Source of the DNA: Streptomyces sp. NRRL S-37
GTDB taxonomy: Bacteria > Actinomycetota > Actinomycetes > Streptomycetales > Streptomycetaceae
Assembly: GCF_000721605.1 (NCBI RefSeq)
Contig: NZ_JOIZ01000004.1
Span: 186,001 to 250,000, forward strand
Length of the DNA: 64,000 nucleotides
Direction of reading: 5' to 3'
The notes under the pieces were generated by a model. The model was given only the letters and a program-made list of their open reading frames with translations. It was not told the origin of the DNA and ran no database searches. The position numbers and the translations under genes were made by a program. This document shows, piece after piece, positions 35,021-44,664 of the stretch (position 1 is its first letter; every line of letters begins with the position of its first letter).

Positions 35021-37261
35021 ATGGGGGCCATTCCGACCCAACGGGAGACCGCCTCGTGCGCCTCCGGCGCGCGGGAGTGCGCGTGGGTGGACGCGACCCT
35101 GGCCGGGAGCCCCCTCGCACCGGGCGCCGCACGCGCCCTGCTGCGCAAGGCGCTCACCGAGTGGGCGGAGCTCGCCCTGCCCGGCGCCGAACACCTCACC
35201 GGCCGCGTCGGCGACGACGCCACGCTGATCGCCAGCGAACTCGTCACCAACGCCGTCGTGCACGCCGGTACCGAGGTGCGGGTGGCGTGCAGGCTGGAGG
35301 AGGGGACCGGCGCGCTCGTCGTCGAGGTCGCCGACCAGCACCCCTCCCGCGCGCCGCGCGGCAGCGAACCGGAGGGGTCGCCGTACGACACCCCCGAGTA
35401 CGGGCGCGGCCTGCGCCTCGTCGCTGCGCTCTCCGAGGCCTGGGGGATCACCTACCGTCCGGGCACGAAGACGGTGTGGGCGCGCCTGGCCGCAGGGGAG
35501 TGCACGGCGGACGACCGGATCGAGGCGTACGCCGGGGAGCGCACGCTGGCGCGCGACCTGCGCGTGGCGGAGATCCTCGCGCCGGAGCCGCCCCGGACGG
35601 AGCAGAGCGCCCCCGGCCCCCTGGACGCACTCGATCCACCGGCCCCCCGACGCCCACCCGGTCCCGCCCGGGACACCTGGCGCGGCGGCTCGTACGGCGA
35701 CGACTGGCTCGCCCGCCGGCCCGGCCGGGACGGGACCTGGCTGGGGCGCGGCGCCCTGTCCTTCCTCGCCGAGGCCTCCGACCTACTCGCCGGGCAACTG
35801 GACGAGGACCTGGTCACCTCGCTCACCGGCCAGCTGATCGTGCCGCGGCTGGCCGACTGGTGCGCGGTGTGGCTGGAGGACGAGACCACCGGCCGCGGCG
35901 GCGGCTGGGGCGAGGGGAGCCGGACCGACGGCTCCCGCCTCGCCCGCGTCTGGCACGCCAGCGAGAACCGCATCGAGGACCTGAGCCGGGCCCTGGAGCG
36001 GAACCCGCCCCACCCCGGCGACCCGTTGCACCCGGGACCCGAGCCTTATCCGTGGCCGGGCGGGGCGCTCGACGGGCCGGCCGACGCGGTCCACGGGCTG
36101 GGCGGGGCGGTCCACGGGCCGGGCGACGCGTTCGACGGGTGGCGTACGGGGTCCGGCGGGCCGGGCGGGTCACCCGGTGGCGGGCCGAAGCCGAAGGGGC
36201 CGGACCGGAGGGCCGGCGGGTCCGCGGACGCGGTCGACGAGCCGGCCGACGCGCCCGACGCCTCCGCCGACGGGCCCGACGCCTCCGCCGACGGCGCCCA
36301 CGGCACCGCCCTCGCCTACCGGCTCGTCGCCGGCGGGCGCCCGCTCGGCACGCTGGTGATCGGGCGGGGTGGCATCGACCGCTTCCCCGACGAGATCACC
36401 GGCCTGGTCGAGGACCTCGGCCGGCGCGTAGCCCTCGCCATCGGCGCCGCCCGGCAGTACTCCCGCCAGGCCACCATCAGCGCCGTACTGCAGCGCGGAC
36501 TGCTGCCCGGCGCCGTCGCCGAGATCCCCGGCGTGCGCAGCGCCCTCGTCTACGAACCCTGCGACAAGGGCGGCCCCAGCGGCGACTTCTACGACCTCTT
36601 CCCGGCCGGCCGGGGCCGCTGGTGCTTCGCCGTCGGCGACGTCCAGGGCAAAGGGCCGGAGGCCGCCGTCGTCATCGGCCTCGTCCGCCCCTGGCTGCGG
36701 CTGCTCGCACGCGAGGGCTACCGCGTCGCCGACGTCCTCGACCGCCTCAACCAGCTCCTCCTCGACGACGCCACCGAGGCCGCCGACGCCGCCGCCCGCG
36801 CCCTGGTGGCCGCCGGCGCCCGCCCGACCGCCCCCGGCGACGGCCCCCAGACCCGCTTCCTCTCCCTCCTCTACGGCGAACTCGTCCCCTTCGACGGCGG
36901 CGTCCGCTGCACCCTCGCCTCCGCCGGACACCCCCTGCCCCTGCTGCTCGCCCCCGACGGCTCGGTCCGTGCCGTCGCCCAGCCGCAGACCCTGCTCGGG
37001 GTCGTCGAGGACGCCACCTACACCAGTGAGACCTTCGAGATGTACTCCGGCGACACCCTGCTCTGCGTCACCGACGGAGTCACCGAGCGCCGCTCCGGCT
37101 CCCGCCAGTTCGACGACGGCGACGGGCTGGCGCTGGCCCTCTCCGGATGCGCGGGGATGCACGCGGAGCTGATAGCGGAACGCATCACCCAGCTCGTGCA
37201 CGAGTTCGGGGCCCGCCCGCCCGCCGACGACCTCGCGCTCCTCGTCCTCCAAGCGGAGTGA
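35021..37261 (+). CDS. HATPase-SpoIIE (PP2C) regulatory phosphatase
   Basis: A 746-aa cytoplasmic signalling protein. Residues 30-165 form an anti-sigma-factor-type histidine-kinase ATPase (LIASELVTNAVVHAG and YGRGLRLVAALSEAWG). A GAF-like region follows, interrupted by a ~110-residue Gly/Asp/Ala-rich linker with repeated DASADGP units. The C-terminal ~270 residues are a SpoIIE/PP2C phosphatase (GDFYDLFPAGRGRWCFAVGD and CVTDGVTERR with metal-binding aspartates). A kinase and an opposing phosphatase in one chain suggests control of an anti-anti-sigma factor. ATG 35021 has GGGGAG upstream. Confidence 0.9.
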   Translation: MGAIPTQRETASCASGARECAWVDATLAGSPLAPGAARALLRKALTEWAELALPGAEHLTGRVGDDATLIASELVTNAVVHAGTEVRVACRLEEGTGALVVEVADQHPSRAPRGSEPEGSPYDTPEYGRGLRLVAALSEAWGITYRPGTKTVWARLAAGECTADDRIEAYAGERTLARDLRVAEILAPEPPRTEQSAPGPLDALDPPAPRRPPGPARDTWRGGSYGDDWLARRPGRDGTWLGRGALSFLAEASDLLAGQLDEDLVTSLTGQLIVPRLADWCAVWLEDETTGRGGGWGEGSRTDGSRLARVWHASENRIEDLSRALERNPPHPGDPLHPGPEPYPWPGGALDGPADAVHGLGGAVHGPGDAFDGWRTGSGGPGGSPGGGPKPKGPDRRAGGSADAVDEPADAPDASADGPDASADGAHGTALAYRLVAGGRPLGTLVIGRGGIDRFPDEITGLVEDLGRRVALAIGAARQYSRQATISAVLQRGLLPGAVAEIPGVRSALVYEPCDKGGPSGDFYDLFPAGRGRWCFAVGDVQGKGPEAAVVIGLVRPWLRLLAREGYRVADVLDRLNQLLLDDATEAADAAARALVAAGARPTAPGDGPQTRFLSLLYGELVPFDGGVRCTLASAGHPLPLLLAPDGSVRAVAQPQTLLGVVEDATYTSETFEMYSGDTLLCVTDGVTERRSGSRQFDDGDGLALALSGCAGMHAELIAERITQLVHEFGARPPADDLALLVLQAE

Positions 37262-37288
37262 CACGGCCGGTGCGGGACAATGGAGCAC

Positions 37289-38521
37289 ATGCCTTCCGCA
37301 CTCCCCGACGGCGAGCCCGTCCCCGCCGACGGCGCGCTGCCCGCGTCCGCGCTCGCCGGGGCCGCCGACCGCCCCCTCGGCTTCTACCTGCACGTCCCCT
37401 ACTGCGCGACCCGCTGCGGCTACTGCGACTTCAACACGTACACCGCGACCGAGCTGCGCGGCAGCGGCGGCGTTCTGGCCTCCCGCGACAACTACGCCGG
37501 GACCCTCGTCGACGAGGTCCGCCTGGCGCGGAAGGTGCTGGGCGACGACCCGCGCGAGGTCCGCACGGTCTTCGTCGGGGGCGGTACGCCGACCCTGCTG
37601 GCCGCCGACGACCTCGTACGGATGCTGGGGGCGATCCGCGAGGAGTTCGGGCTGGCGGCGGACGCCGAGGTGACCACGGAGGCCAACCCGGAGTCGGTCG
37701 ACCCGGCCTACCTGGCGGCCCTCCGCGCGGGTGGCTTCAACCGGATCTCCTTCGGCATGCAGAGCGCCCGGCAGCACGTCCTGAAGGTCCTCGACCGCAC
37801 CCACACCCCCGGCCGCCCCGAGGCCTGCGTCGCCGAGGCCCGCGCGGCCGGCTTCGAGCACGTCAACCTCGACCTGATCTACGGCACCCCGGGGGAGTCC
37901 GACGACGACTGGCGGGCGTCCCTGGACGCGGCGATCGGCGCCGGTCCCGACCACGTCTCGGCGTACGCGCTGATCGTGGAGGAGGGCACCCAGCTCGCTC
38001 GCCGTATCCGCCGCGGCGAGGTCCCGATGACGGACGACGACGTCCATGCCGACCGCTACCTGATCGCCGAGGAGACGCTGTCGGCGGCGGGCTTCGACTG
38101 GTACGAGGTGTCCAACTGGGCCACCTCCGAGGCGGGCCGCTGCCTGCACAACGAGCTGTACTGGCGCGGCGCCGACTGGTGGGGCGCGGGGCCCGGCGCG
38201 CACTCGCACGTGGGCGGGGTGCGCTGGTGGAACGTCAAGCATCCGGGAGCGTACGCGGCGGCGCTCGCGGAGGGGCGGTCGCCGGGGGCGGGGCGCGAGG
38301 TCCTGTCGGACGAGGACCGGCGGGTCGAGCGGATCCTGCTGGAGCTTCGGCTCGAGGAAGGGGTTCCTCTCTCGCTCCTCCGTGCGGAGGGGCTTGCGGC
38401 GGCTCGCCGGGCCCTGGCGGACGGGCTGCTGGCCCCCGGCCCGTACGAGGAGGGCCGTGCGGCCCTCACCCTGCGGGGGCGGCTGCTCGCCGACGCGGTG
38501 GTGCGGGATCTGGTCGACTGA
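37289..38521 (+). CDS. hemW: Radical SAM protein HemW
   Basis: Heme chaperone of the HemN-like radical SAM family, often misnamed coproporphyrinogen oxidase. The 410-aa protein has the cluster motif CATRCGYCDFN (CxxxCxxC) and the SAM-binding GGGTPTLL and NPESVD segments; a HemN C-terminal domain follows. The extra N-terminal cysteine of true HemN is absent, supporting HemW. ATG 37289 lies seven bases after GACAAT (37276-37281), the leaderless layout; ATG 37280 would overlap that box. It ends at a palindromic repeat shared with the convergent DUF3097 gene. Confidence 0.92.
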   Translation: MPSALPDGEPVPADGALPASALAGAADRPLGFYLHVPYCATRCGYCDFNTYTATELRGSGGVLASRDNYAGTLVDEVRLARKVLGDDPREVRTVFVGGGTPTLLAADDLVRMLGAIREEFGLAADAEVTTEANPESVDPAYLAALRAGGFNRISFGMQSARQHVLKVLDRTHTPGRPEACVAEARAAGFEHVNLDLIYGTPGESDDDWRASLDAAIGAGPDHVSAYALIVEEGTQLARRIRRGEVPMTDDDVHADRYLIAEETLSAAGFDWYEVSNWATSEAGRCLHNELYWRGADWWGAGPGAHSHVGGVRWWNVKHPGAYAAALAEGRSPGAGREVLSDEDRRVERILLELRLEEGVPLSLLRAEGLAAARRALADGLLAPGPYEEGRAALTLRGRLLADAVVRDLVD

Positions 38522-38530
38522 CCTTTTTCT

Positions 38531-38713
38531 CGCCCCCGCCGCCCCTTCCCGTCCCGAACCGGGGGCGCTGCCCCCGGACCCCCGCTCCTCAAACTCCCCC
38601 AGAGGGGCTGAAAGTCAGCCCGTCCGGCGTTTGAGGACGAGGCCCGTTCAGGGCCGAAGGGGGGTCTGGGGGCGCAGCCCCCAGGGACGGGACGGGAAGG
38701 GGCGGCGGGGGCG
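38531..38713. repeat. GC-rich palindromic intergenic element, copy 2
   Basis: Same outer arms as copy 1 (CGCCCCCGCCGCCCC and GGGGCGGCGGGGGCG) with CTCCTCAAACTCCCCCAGAG inside, but about 25 bp longer in the middle. Lies between the convergent hemW and DUF3097 genes. Confidence 0.85.
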
Positions 38714-38727
38714 AAGAACCATGCCGC

Positions 38728-39534
38728 TCAGGACGGTGCCGTGACGAAATCGATCAGTTCCTCCACGCGGCCCAGGAGCTGCGGCTCCAGGTCCCTGTAC
38801 GACCGCACCGAGCCGAGGATCCGCTGCCACGCCTCGCCCGTGTTCGCCACGCGCCAGCCCAGCGCCGCGCACACCCCCGTCTTCCAGTCCTGACCCCGCG
38901 GCACCCGCGGCCACGCCTCGATGCCGACCGACGCCGGCTTCACCGCCTCCCAGACGTCGACGTACGGGTGGCCCACCACCAGCGCGTGCTCGCTCGTCAC
39001 CGCCTCCGCGATCCGCCACTCCTTCGAGCCCGGCACCAGGTGGTCCACCAGGACGCCCAGCCGCGCGTCCGGGCCGGGGGAGAAGTCCTCGACGATCGAC
39101 GGCAGGTCGTCGACGCCCTCCAGGTACTCGACGACCACACCCTCGATGCGGAGATCGTCGCCCCACACCTTCTCCACCAGCTCCGCGTCGTGCCGCCCCT
39201 CGACGTAGATGCGCCCCGCGCGGGCCACCCGCGCCCGCGCGCCGGGCACGGCGACGGACCCGGACGCCGTACGGGCGGGCCGCCGAGGGCCGGCGGCCGG
39301 CCGCACCAGCGTCACCACGCGCCCCTCCAGCAGAAAACCGCGCGGCTCCAGCGGGAACACCCGGTGCTTGCCGAAGCGGTCCTCCAGCGTCACCGTGCCC
39401 GCCTCGCAGCGGATCACCGCGCCGCAGAAGCCGGTGCCGGGTTCCTCCACCACCAGGCCCGGCTCGGCCGCGACCTCGGGGACCGGCTGCGGTTTCTTCC
39501 ACGGAGGGGTGAGATCGGCGGAGTACTGGCGCAT
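38728..39534 (-). CDS. DUF3097-family protein
   Basis: A 268-aa protein of a conserved actinobacterial family of unknown function. The N-terminal ~80 residues are beta-rich (VIRCEAGTVTLEDRFGKHRV). From about residue 100, RIYVEGRHDAELVEKVWG and LGVLVDHLVPGSKEWRIAEA look like a TOPRIM-type domain (glutamate then aspartate on adjacent strands), but the DxD motif is degenerate; this is my inference. ATG 39534 is used because TATCGT lies seven bases upstream on the minus strand, implying a leaderless mRNA. Confidence 0.85.
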   Translation of the reverse strand: MRQYSADLTPPWKKPQPVPEVAAEPGLVVEEPGTGFCGAVIRCEAGTVTLEDRFGKHRVFPLEPRGFLLEGRVVTLVRPAAGPRRPARTASGSVAVPGARARVARAGRIYVEGRHDAELVEKVWGDDLRIEGVVVEYLEGVDDLPSIVEDFSPGPDARLGVLVDHLVPGSKEWRIAEAVTSEHALVVGHPYVDVWEAVKPASVGIEAWPRVPRGQDWKTGVCAALGWRVANTGEAWQRILGSVRSYRDLEPQLLGRVEELIDFVTAPS

Positions 39535-39568
39535 TCTGACGACGATACGAGGATCCCGCCCGCCGTGA

Positions 39569-40303
39569 TCAGTCCGACACGCCGAAACGGGCCGCCAGGG
39601 CGTCACGCTGACGGCGTACGAACGCCGCGTCCACCACCGCTCCGTGACCGGGGACGTACCGCGCGTCCTCACCGCCCAGCTCCAGGAGCCGGTCCAGCGC
39701 GGCCGGCCAGTGCGACGGTACGGCGTCGGGGCCGGCCTGCGGTTCGCCCGACTCCTCGACCAGGTCGCCGCAGAACACCACCTCCGGATCGCCGGGGACG
39801 AGGACCGCGAGGTCGTGGGCGGTGTGCCCGGGGCCCACGTTCGCCAGCAGGACCTGCCGGCCGCCGGCCGGGCCGAGGTCGAGCGTCCACTCACCGGACA
39901 CCGCGTGCCGCGGCGGGACCAGGGCCTCCACGGCCTCCTCCGCCACCCGCGCGTCCAGCCCCCACCGCACCGCGTCCGCGCGCAGTTCGGCACGCCCGCG
40001 CGCCGTCAGGACCGTCTCCATGCCCACCGCGCCGAACACCTCCGCGCCCGCGAACGCCGCCGCCCCGAGAACGTGGTCGAAGTGGGGGTGGGTGAGCGCG
40101 AGATGCGTCACACGGCGACCGGTGAGCGCCTGCGCCTGTGCCCGCAACCACGCGCCCTCGCCCAGCCCGGAACCCGCGTCGACGAGCAGCAGGCCCTCCG
40201 CGCCCACGACGAGCCCCGCCGTGCAGTCCCACCCCGGCAGCCGGTACCGTCCCACCCCGGGCGCCACTTGCTCCCATCCCGACTCTTCCCAAGTCACGGT
40301 CAT
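39569..40303 (-). CDS. MBL-fold metallo-hydrolase
   Basis: A 244-aa metallo-beta-lactamase-fold hydrolase. The dinuclear metal motif THPHFDHVLG (HxHxDH), the later histidine in GPGHTAHDL, the aspartate in VFCGDLVEE and HG in YVPGHGAVV are all present, so it should be active. The substrate is unknown; the fold includes glyoxalase II and lactonases. It is 34 bp upstream of the DUF3097 gene on the same strand. Its start diverges from the hrcA operon. Confidence 0.88.
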   Translation of the reverse strand: MTVTWEESGWEQVAPGVGRYRLPGWDCTAGLVVGAEGLLLVDAGSGLGEGAWLRAQAQALTGRRVTHLALTHPHFDHVLGAAAFAGAEVFGAVGMETVLTARGRAELRADAVRWGLDARVAEEAVEALVPPRHAVSGEWTLDLGPAGGRQVLLANVGPGHTAHDLAVLVPGDPEVVFCGDLVEESGEPQAGPDAVPSHWPAALDRLLELGGEDARYVPGHGAVVDAAFVRRQRDALAARFGVSD

Positions 40304-40357
40304 GACGGGACGCTATCGGGGACGACGCCGTCCGGCGCGACGGCGCGGGGACCGCCC

Positions 40358-40388
40358 TTGCCCGGTGCGTACCCCCCGGCCGTACACT
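40358..40388 (+). promoter_or_regulatory. Promoter of the hrcA-dnaJ operon
   Basis: TTGCCC (40358-40363) and TACACT (40383-40388) with a 19-bp spacer; the CIRCE element begins 12 bases downstream, around the transcription start. Confidence 0.6.
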
Positions 40389-40400
40389 GGGCGGGGAGGT

Positions 40401-40427
40401 CTGGCACTCGCGTGCGAAGAGTGCCAG
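40401..40427. promoter_or_regulatory. CIRCE operator (HrcA binding site)
   Basis: CTGGCACTC and GAGTGCCAG are exact 9-bp arms with a 9-bp spacer, matching CIRCE (TTAGCACTC-N9-GAGTGCTAA) at its core GCACTC/GAGTGC. Located 46 bp before hrcA, so HrcA represses its own operon here. Confidence 0.93.
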
Positions 40428-40473
40428 GCGGACAGGGAAGGTAGCGCGCGGAAGGCTTCTGGAGGTGTGCGCG

Positions 40474-41490
40474 ATGCTCAGTGAACGCAGGCTCCAGGTG
40501 CTGCGCGCCATCGTCCAGGACTACGTGGGTACCGAGGAGCCCGTCGGCTCCAAGGCCCTCACCGAGCGGCACAACCTCGGCGTCTCCCCGGCCACCGTGC
40601 GCAACGACATGGCGGCCCTGGAGGACGAGGGCTTCATCGCCCAGCCGCACACCAGCGCCGGGCGCATCCCCACCGACAAGGGCTACCGGCTGTTCGTCGA
40701 CAAGCTGGCCGGCGTCAAGCCCATGAGCCCGCCCGAGCGGCGGGCCATCCAGAACTTCCTCGAGGGCGCCGTCGACCTCGACGACGTGGTGGCCAGGACC
40801 GTGCGGCTGCTCGCGCAGCTCACCCGGCAGGTCGCCGTCGTGCAGTACCCGTCGCTGACCCGCTCCACGGTGCGGCACGTGGAACTGCTGTCCCTCGCCC
40901 CCGCGCGGCTGATGCTGGTGCTGATCACGGACACCGGGCGGGTCGAGCAGCGGATGGTCGACTGCCCGGCGCCGTTCGGCGAGTCGTCGCTGGCGGATCT
41001 GCGGGCGCGGCTCAACAGCCGGGTCGCCGGCCGCCGGTTCAGCGATGTGCCGAGCCTGGTCGAGGACCTCCCCGAGGCCTTCGAGGCGGACGACCGCGGT
41101 ACGGTCTCGACGGTGCTCTCCACTCTCCTGGAGACGCTCGTCGAGGAGAACGAGGAGCGGCTGATGATCGGCGGCACCGCCAATCTCACCCGCTTCGGAC
41201 ATGACTTCCCTCTGGTGATCCGGCCCGTCCTGGAGGCGCTGGAGGAGCAGGTCGTGCTCCTCAAGCTGCTCGGTGAGGCGAAGGATCCGGGCGTGACCGT
41301 CCGTATCGGTCATGAGAACGCCCACGAGGGACTCAACTCCACGTCCGTCGTGTCGGTGGGCTACGGTTCGGGCGGCGAGGCTCTTGCCAAGCTCGGCGTG
41401 GTCGGACCGACCCGCATGGACTACCCGGGAACGATGGGAGCGGTACGCGCAGTGGCACGGTACGTCGGACAGATCCTGGCGGAGTCGTAG
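40474..41490 (+). CDS. hrcA: Heat-inducible transcription repressor HrcA
   Basis: Represses chaperone genes by binding CIRCE; activity depends on chaperonin GroEL (family knowledge). The 338-aa protein has an N-terminal winged helix ([20 protein letters not shown] and [18 protein letters not shown]) and the HrcA dimerisation domain ending [23 protein letters not shown] 40474 is chosen ([19 protein letters not shown] start) with GGAGG at 40461-40465; GTG 40465 lies in frame upstream but overlaps the ribosome site. Its stop overlaps the dnaJ start by one base. Confidence 0.96.
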   Translation: MLSERRLQVLRAIVQDYVGTEEPVGSKALTERHNLGVSPATVRNDMAALEDEGFIAQPHTSAGRIPTDKGYRLFVDKLAGVKPMSPPERRAIQNFLEGAVDLDDVVARTVRLLAQLTRQVAVVQYPSLTRSTVRHVELLSLAPARLMLVLITDTGRVEQRMVDCPAPFGESSLADLRARLNSRVAGRRFSDVPSLVEDLPEAFEADDRGTVSTVLSTLLETLVEENEERLMIGGTANLTRFGHDFPLVIRPVLEALEEQVVLLKLLGEAKDPGVTVRIGHENAHEGLNSTSVVSVGYGSGGEALAKLGVVGPTRMDYPGTMGAVRAVARYVGQILAES

Positions 41491-42626
41491 TGGCCACGGA
41501 CTACTACGCCGTACTCGGCGTACGCCGCGACGCGTCGCAGGAGGAGATCAAGAAGGCCTTCCGGCGGCTCGCCCGCGAGCTGCATCCGGACGTCAATCCT
41601 GATCCCAAGACGCAGGAGCGGTTCAAGGAGATCAACGCCGCCTACGAGGTGCTGTCGGACCCGCAGAAGAAGCAGGTCTACGACCTCGGCGGCGACCCCC
41701 TCTCGCAGACCGGCGGCGGTGGCGCGGGCGGCTTCGGGGCCGGTGGCTTCGGCAACTTCTCCGACATCATGGACGCGTTCTTCGGCACGGCGTCGCAGCG
41801 CGGGCCGCGCTCGCGCACCCGCCGGGGCCAGGACGCGATGATCCGCATCGACGTCGAGCTCGACGAGGCCGCGTTCGGCACGACCAAGGACATCCAGGTC
41901 GACACGGCCGTCGTCTGCACGACGTGCAGCGGCGAGGGCGCGGCTCCGGGCACCACCGCGCAGACCTGTGACATGTGCCGGGGCCGCGGTGAGGTCTCGC
42001 AGGTCACGCGGTCCTTCCTGGGTCAGGTCATGACGTCCCGTCCCTGCCCGCAGTGCCAGGGCTTCGGCACGGTCGTCCCGACCCCGTGCCCGGAGTGCGC
42101 GGGCGACGGCCGCATCCGTTCCCGGCGCACCCTCACGGTCAAGATCCCGGCCGGTGTCGACAACGGCACCCGGATCCAGCTGGCCGGCGAGGGCGAGGTC
42201 GGGCCCGGCGGCGGTCCCGCCGGTGACCTGTACGTGGAGATCCACGAGCTGCCGCACGCGCAGTTCCAGCGGCGCGGCGACGACCTGCACTGCACGGTCA
42301 CCATCCCGATGACGGCGGCGGCCCTCGGTACCAAGGTGCCGCTGGAGACGCTGGACGGCATGGAGGAGGTCGACATCCGGCCCGGCACCCAGTCCGGCCA
42401 GTCGATCCCGCTCCACGGCCGGGGCGTCACCCACCTGCGCGGCGGCGGCCGGGGCGACCTGATCATCCACGTCGAGGTCCAGACCCCGACCAAGCTCGAC
42501 CCGGAACAGGAACGCCTGCTCCGCGAACTGGCCAAGCTCCGCGGCGAGGAACGGCCCACGGGGCAGTTCCAGCCGGGGCAGCAGGGGCTGTTCTCGCGGT
42601 TGAAGGATGCCTTCAACGGGCGCTGA
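41490..42626 (+). CDS. dnaJ: Chaperone protein DnaJ (type I)
   Basis: Hsp40 co-chaperone that delivers clients to DnaK and stimulates its ATPase. The 378-aa protein is a complete type I DnaJ: J domain with HPD in [10 protein letters not shown] (residues 30-40), Gly/Phe-rich region, four zinc-finger CxxCxGxG repeats ([32 protein letters not shown]) and the substrate-binding C-terminus. GTG 41490 overlaps the hrcA stop. Its final 57 bp are exactly duplicated 101 bp downstream. It is the second dnaJ type expected in streptomycetes, regulated by HrcA rather than HspR. Confidence 0.96.
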   Translation: MATDYYAVLGVRRDASQEEIKKAFRRLARELHPDVNPDPKTQERFKEINAAYEVLSDPQKKQVYDLGGDPLSQTGGGGAGGFGAGGFGNFSDIMDAFFGTASQRGPRSRTRRGQDAMIRIDVELDEAAFGTTKDIQVDTAVVCTTCSGEGAAPGTTAQTCDMCRGRGEVSQVTRSFLGQVMTSRPCPQCQGFGTVVPTPCPECAGDGRIRSRRTLTVKIPAGVDNGTRIQLAGEGEVGPGGGPAGDLYVEIHELPHAQFQRRGDDLHCTVTIPMTAAALGTKVPLETLDGMEEVDIRPGTQSGQSIPLHGRGVTHLRGGGRGDLIIHVEVQTPTKLDPEQERLLRELAKLRGEERPTGQFQPGQQGLFSRLKDAFNGR

Positions 42627-42727
42627 CCGGTTGGTGCCGGGCACGGGTGGTGGTCTGCTGCCGGGGGTGTCAGCCGGGGCAGCAGGGGCTGTTCTCGCGG
42701 TTGAAGGATGCCTTCAACGGGCGCTGA
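42570..42727. repeat. 57-bp exact direct duplication of the dnaJ 3' end
   Basis: Positions 42570-42626 (the last 18 codons and stop of dnaJ) recur identically at 42671-42727, offset by 101 bp. The second copy retains the same reading frame words (ending GGGCGCTGA) but has no start and no gene around it. Confidence 0.92.
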
Positions 42728-42839
42728 GGCACGTGTTCGGCAGGCGCTGACGCTGTCTCCACCGGCCTGTCGAAAAGTGGCTTATGCCAAGGGGAAGGGC
42801 AGATTCGGTGTGGGGCGGGGGACGTGACAACATGCCGTC

Positions 42840-43913
42840 ATGTCCTCCGTACTGACCGATATCTGCCCGCACCCGATCGTGCAGGCACCCATGGCGGGCG
42901 GTGTCGCCGTGCCGCAGCTCGCCGCGGCCGTGTCCGAGGCGGGCGGGCTCGGTTTCCTGGCCGCCGGGTACAAGACCGCGGACGGGATGTACCAGGAGAT
43001 CAAGCAGCTACGGGGACTGACCTCCCGGCCCTTCGGCGTCAACCTCTTCCTGCCGCAGCCGGAGACGGCCGACCCGGCCGCCGTCGGCGTCTACGCCCAC
43101 CAGCTGGCCGGTGAGGCCGCCTGGTACGAGACCCGGCTCGGCGATCCCGACAGCGGCCGGGACGACGGCTACGACGCCAAACTCGCCGTGCTGCTGGACA
43201 ACCCGGTGCCGGTGGTGTCGTTCCACTTCGGCGTGCCGGCCCGCGAGGTCCTGGACTCCCTGCGCCGCGTCGGTACGTTCACGCTGGTCACTGCCACGAC
43301 CGCGGAGGAGGCCCAGGCCGTGGAACGGGCCGGCGCGGACGCGGTGATCGCGCAGGGCGTGGAGGCCGGCGGCCACCAGGGCACCCACCGGGACGTCCCG
43401 GAGACGGACGGCTCCGGCGTCGGACTGCTCTCCCTCGTCGCCCAGGTCCGGGATTCGGTCGGCATCCCGGTCGTCGCCGCCGGCGGCATCATGCGCGGCG
43501 GCCAGATCGCCGCCGTCCTCGCGGCCGGCGCCGCCGCGGCCCAGCTCGGCACGGCCTTCGTCGCCACCCACGAGTCCGGCGCGCACGCCCTGCACAAGCG
43601 GGCCCTCACCGACCCCCTGTACGCGCGCACCGAGCTGACCCGCGCCTTCTCCGGCCGCCCGGCCCGCGCCCTGGTCAACCGTTTCCTGCGCGAGCACGGC
43701 CCGTACGCGCCCGCCGCCTACCCGGACGTCCACCACCTCACCGCGCCCCTGCGCAAGGCCGCCGCCACGGCCGGCGACGCGCAGGGCCTGGCGCTGTGGG
43801 CGGGGCAGGGCCACCGGATGGCCCGCGAGCTGCCCGCCGGGCGGCTGGTGGAGGTGCTGGCCGCCGAACTGGCCGCCGCCCGGACGGCGTTGTCGGCGGG
43901 AGGTGCCCGATGA
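42840..43913 (+). CDS. Nitronate monooxygenase
   Basis: FMN-dependent oxidation of alkyl nitronates (formerly 2-nitropropane dioxygenase). The 357-aa TIM barrel has QAPMAGG near the N-terminus, the catalytic histidine in GVEAGGHQG, and the FMN-phosphate loops AAGGIMRGGQIAAVLAAGA and QLGTAF. ATG 42840 follows GACAAC by eight bases. Its stop overlaps the rsmE start by four bases, indicating translational coupling. Confidence 0.93.
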   Translation: MSSVLTDICPHPIVQAPMAGGVAVPQLAAAVSEAGGLGFLAAGYKTADGMYQEIKQLRGLTSRPFGVNLFLPQPETADPAAVGVYAHQLAGEAAWYETRLGDPDSGRDDGYDAKLAVLLDNPVPVVSFHFGVPAREVLDSLRRVGTFTLVTATTAEEAQAVERAGADAVIAQGVEAGGHQGTHRDVPETDGSGVGLLSLVAQVRDSVGIPVVAAGGIMRGGQIAAVLAAGAAAAQLGTAFVATHESGAHALHKRALTDPLYARTELTRAFSGRPARALVNRFLREHGPYAPAAYPDVHHLTAPLRKAAATAGDAQGLALWAGQGHRMARELPAGRLVEVLAAELAAARTALSAGGAR

Positions 43914-44650
43914 CCGCGCCGGTGTTCGTCGTCGACCACTTCGACACGGACGGCTCCGGCCGCTACGTGCTCGACGGACCCGAGGGACGGCACGCCGTCT
44001 CCGTGAAGCGGCTGCGGGCCGGCGAGGACGTCGTCCTCACCGACGGCGCGGGCCGCTGGGCGGAGGGCGAGGTGGATGCCGCCGAGGGCAAGGACCGGCT
44101 GATCGTGCGGCTCGGTCACGTGGTGGAGGAACCCGAGGAGTTCCCCCGGCTCACCGTCGTCCAGGCCCTGCCCAAGGGAGACCGGGGCGAGGTGGCCGTG
44201 GAGACGATGACCGAGGTCGGCGTGGACGCGATCGTGCCGTGGGCGGCGTCGCGCTGCATCACGCAGTGGAAGGGCGAGCGGGGGCTGAAGTCCCTCGGCA
44301 AGTGGCGGGCGACGGCGCGGGAGGCCGGCAAGCAGTCCCGCCGGGTGCGCTTTCCGCGGGTCGCGGACGCGGCGACGAGCAAGCGGGTTGCGTCACTTCT
44401 GGCCGAAGCGGAGTTCGCTGCCGTGCTGCACGAGAGCGCTACGGAGTTCCTGGCGACCGCCGAACTTCCCGCCTCCGGGGACATCGTGCTGGTCGTCGGG
44501 CCGGAAGGCGGTGTCTCTCCGGAGGAGTTGGCGCTCTTCGAAGAGGCCGGCGCGCGTGCCGTGCGGCTGGGACCCAGTGTGCTGCGTACGTCCACGGCGG
44601 GAACGGCCGCGGCGGCGCTGCTGCTCGGGCGTACCGGGCGCTGGTCCTGA
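43910..44650 (+). CDS. rsmE: 16S rRNA (uracil-1498-N3)-methyltransferase
   Basis: Methylates U1498 of 16S rRNA near the decoding centre. The 246-aa protein has an N-terminal PUA-like domain and a SPOUT C-terminus with the trefoil-knot SAM motifs VVGPEGGVSPEEL and VRLGPSVLRTSTAGTAAAAL. RCITQWKGERGLKSLGKWRA is the conserved middle block. ATG 43910 overlaps the preceding gene by four bases. It is followed by a palindromic repeat. Confidence 0.95.
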   Translation: MTAPVFVVDHFDTDGSGRYVLDGPEGRHAVSVKRLRAGEDVVLTDGAGRWAEGEVDAAEGKDRLIVRLGHVVEEPEEFPRLTVVQALPKGDRGEVAVETMTEVGVDAIVPWAASRCITQWKGERGLKSLGKWRATAREAGKQSRRVRFPRVADAATSKRVASLLAEAEFAAVLHESATEFLATAELPASGDIVLVVGPEGGVSPEELALFEEAGARAVRLGPSVLRTSTAGTAAAALLLGRTGRWS

Positions 44651-44664
44651 CCTGAGGGTTTCTT

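Noticed and set aside
42671..42727. Second dnaJ gene start
   Set aside because: Only the last 18 codons are duplicated; no J domain or start codon is present.
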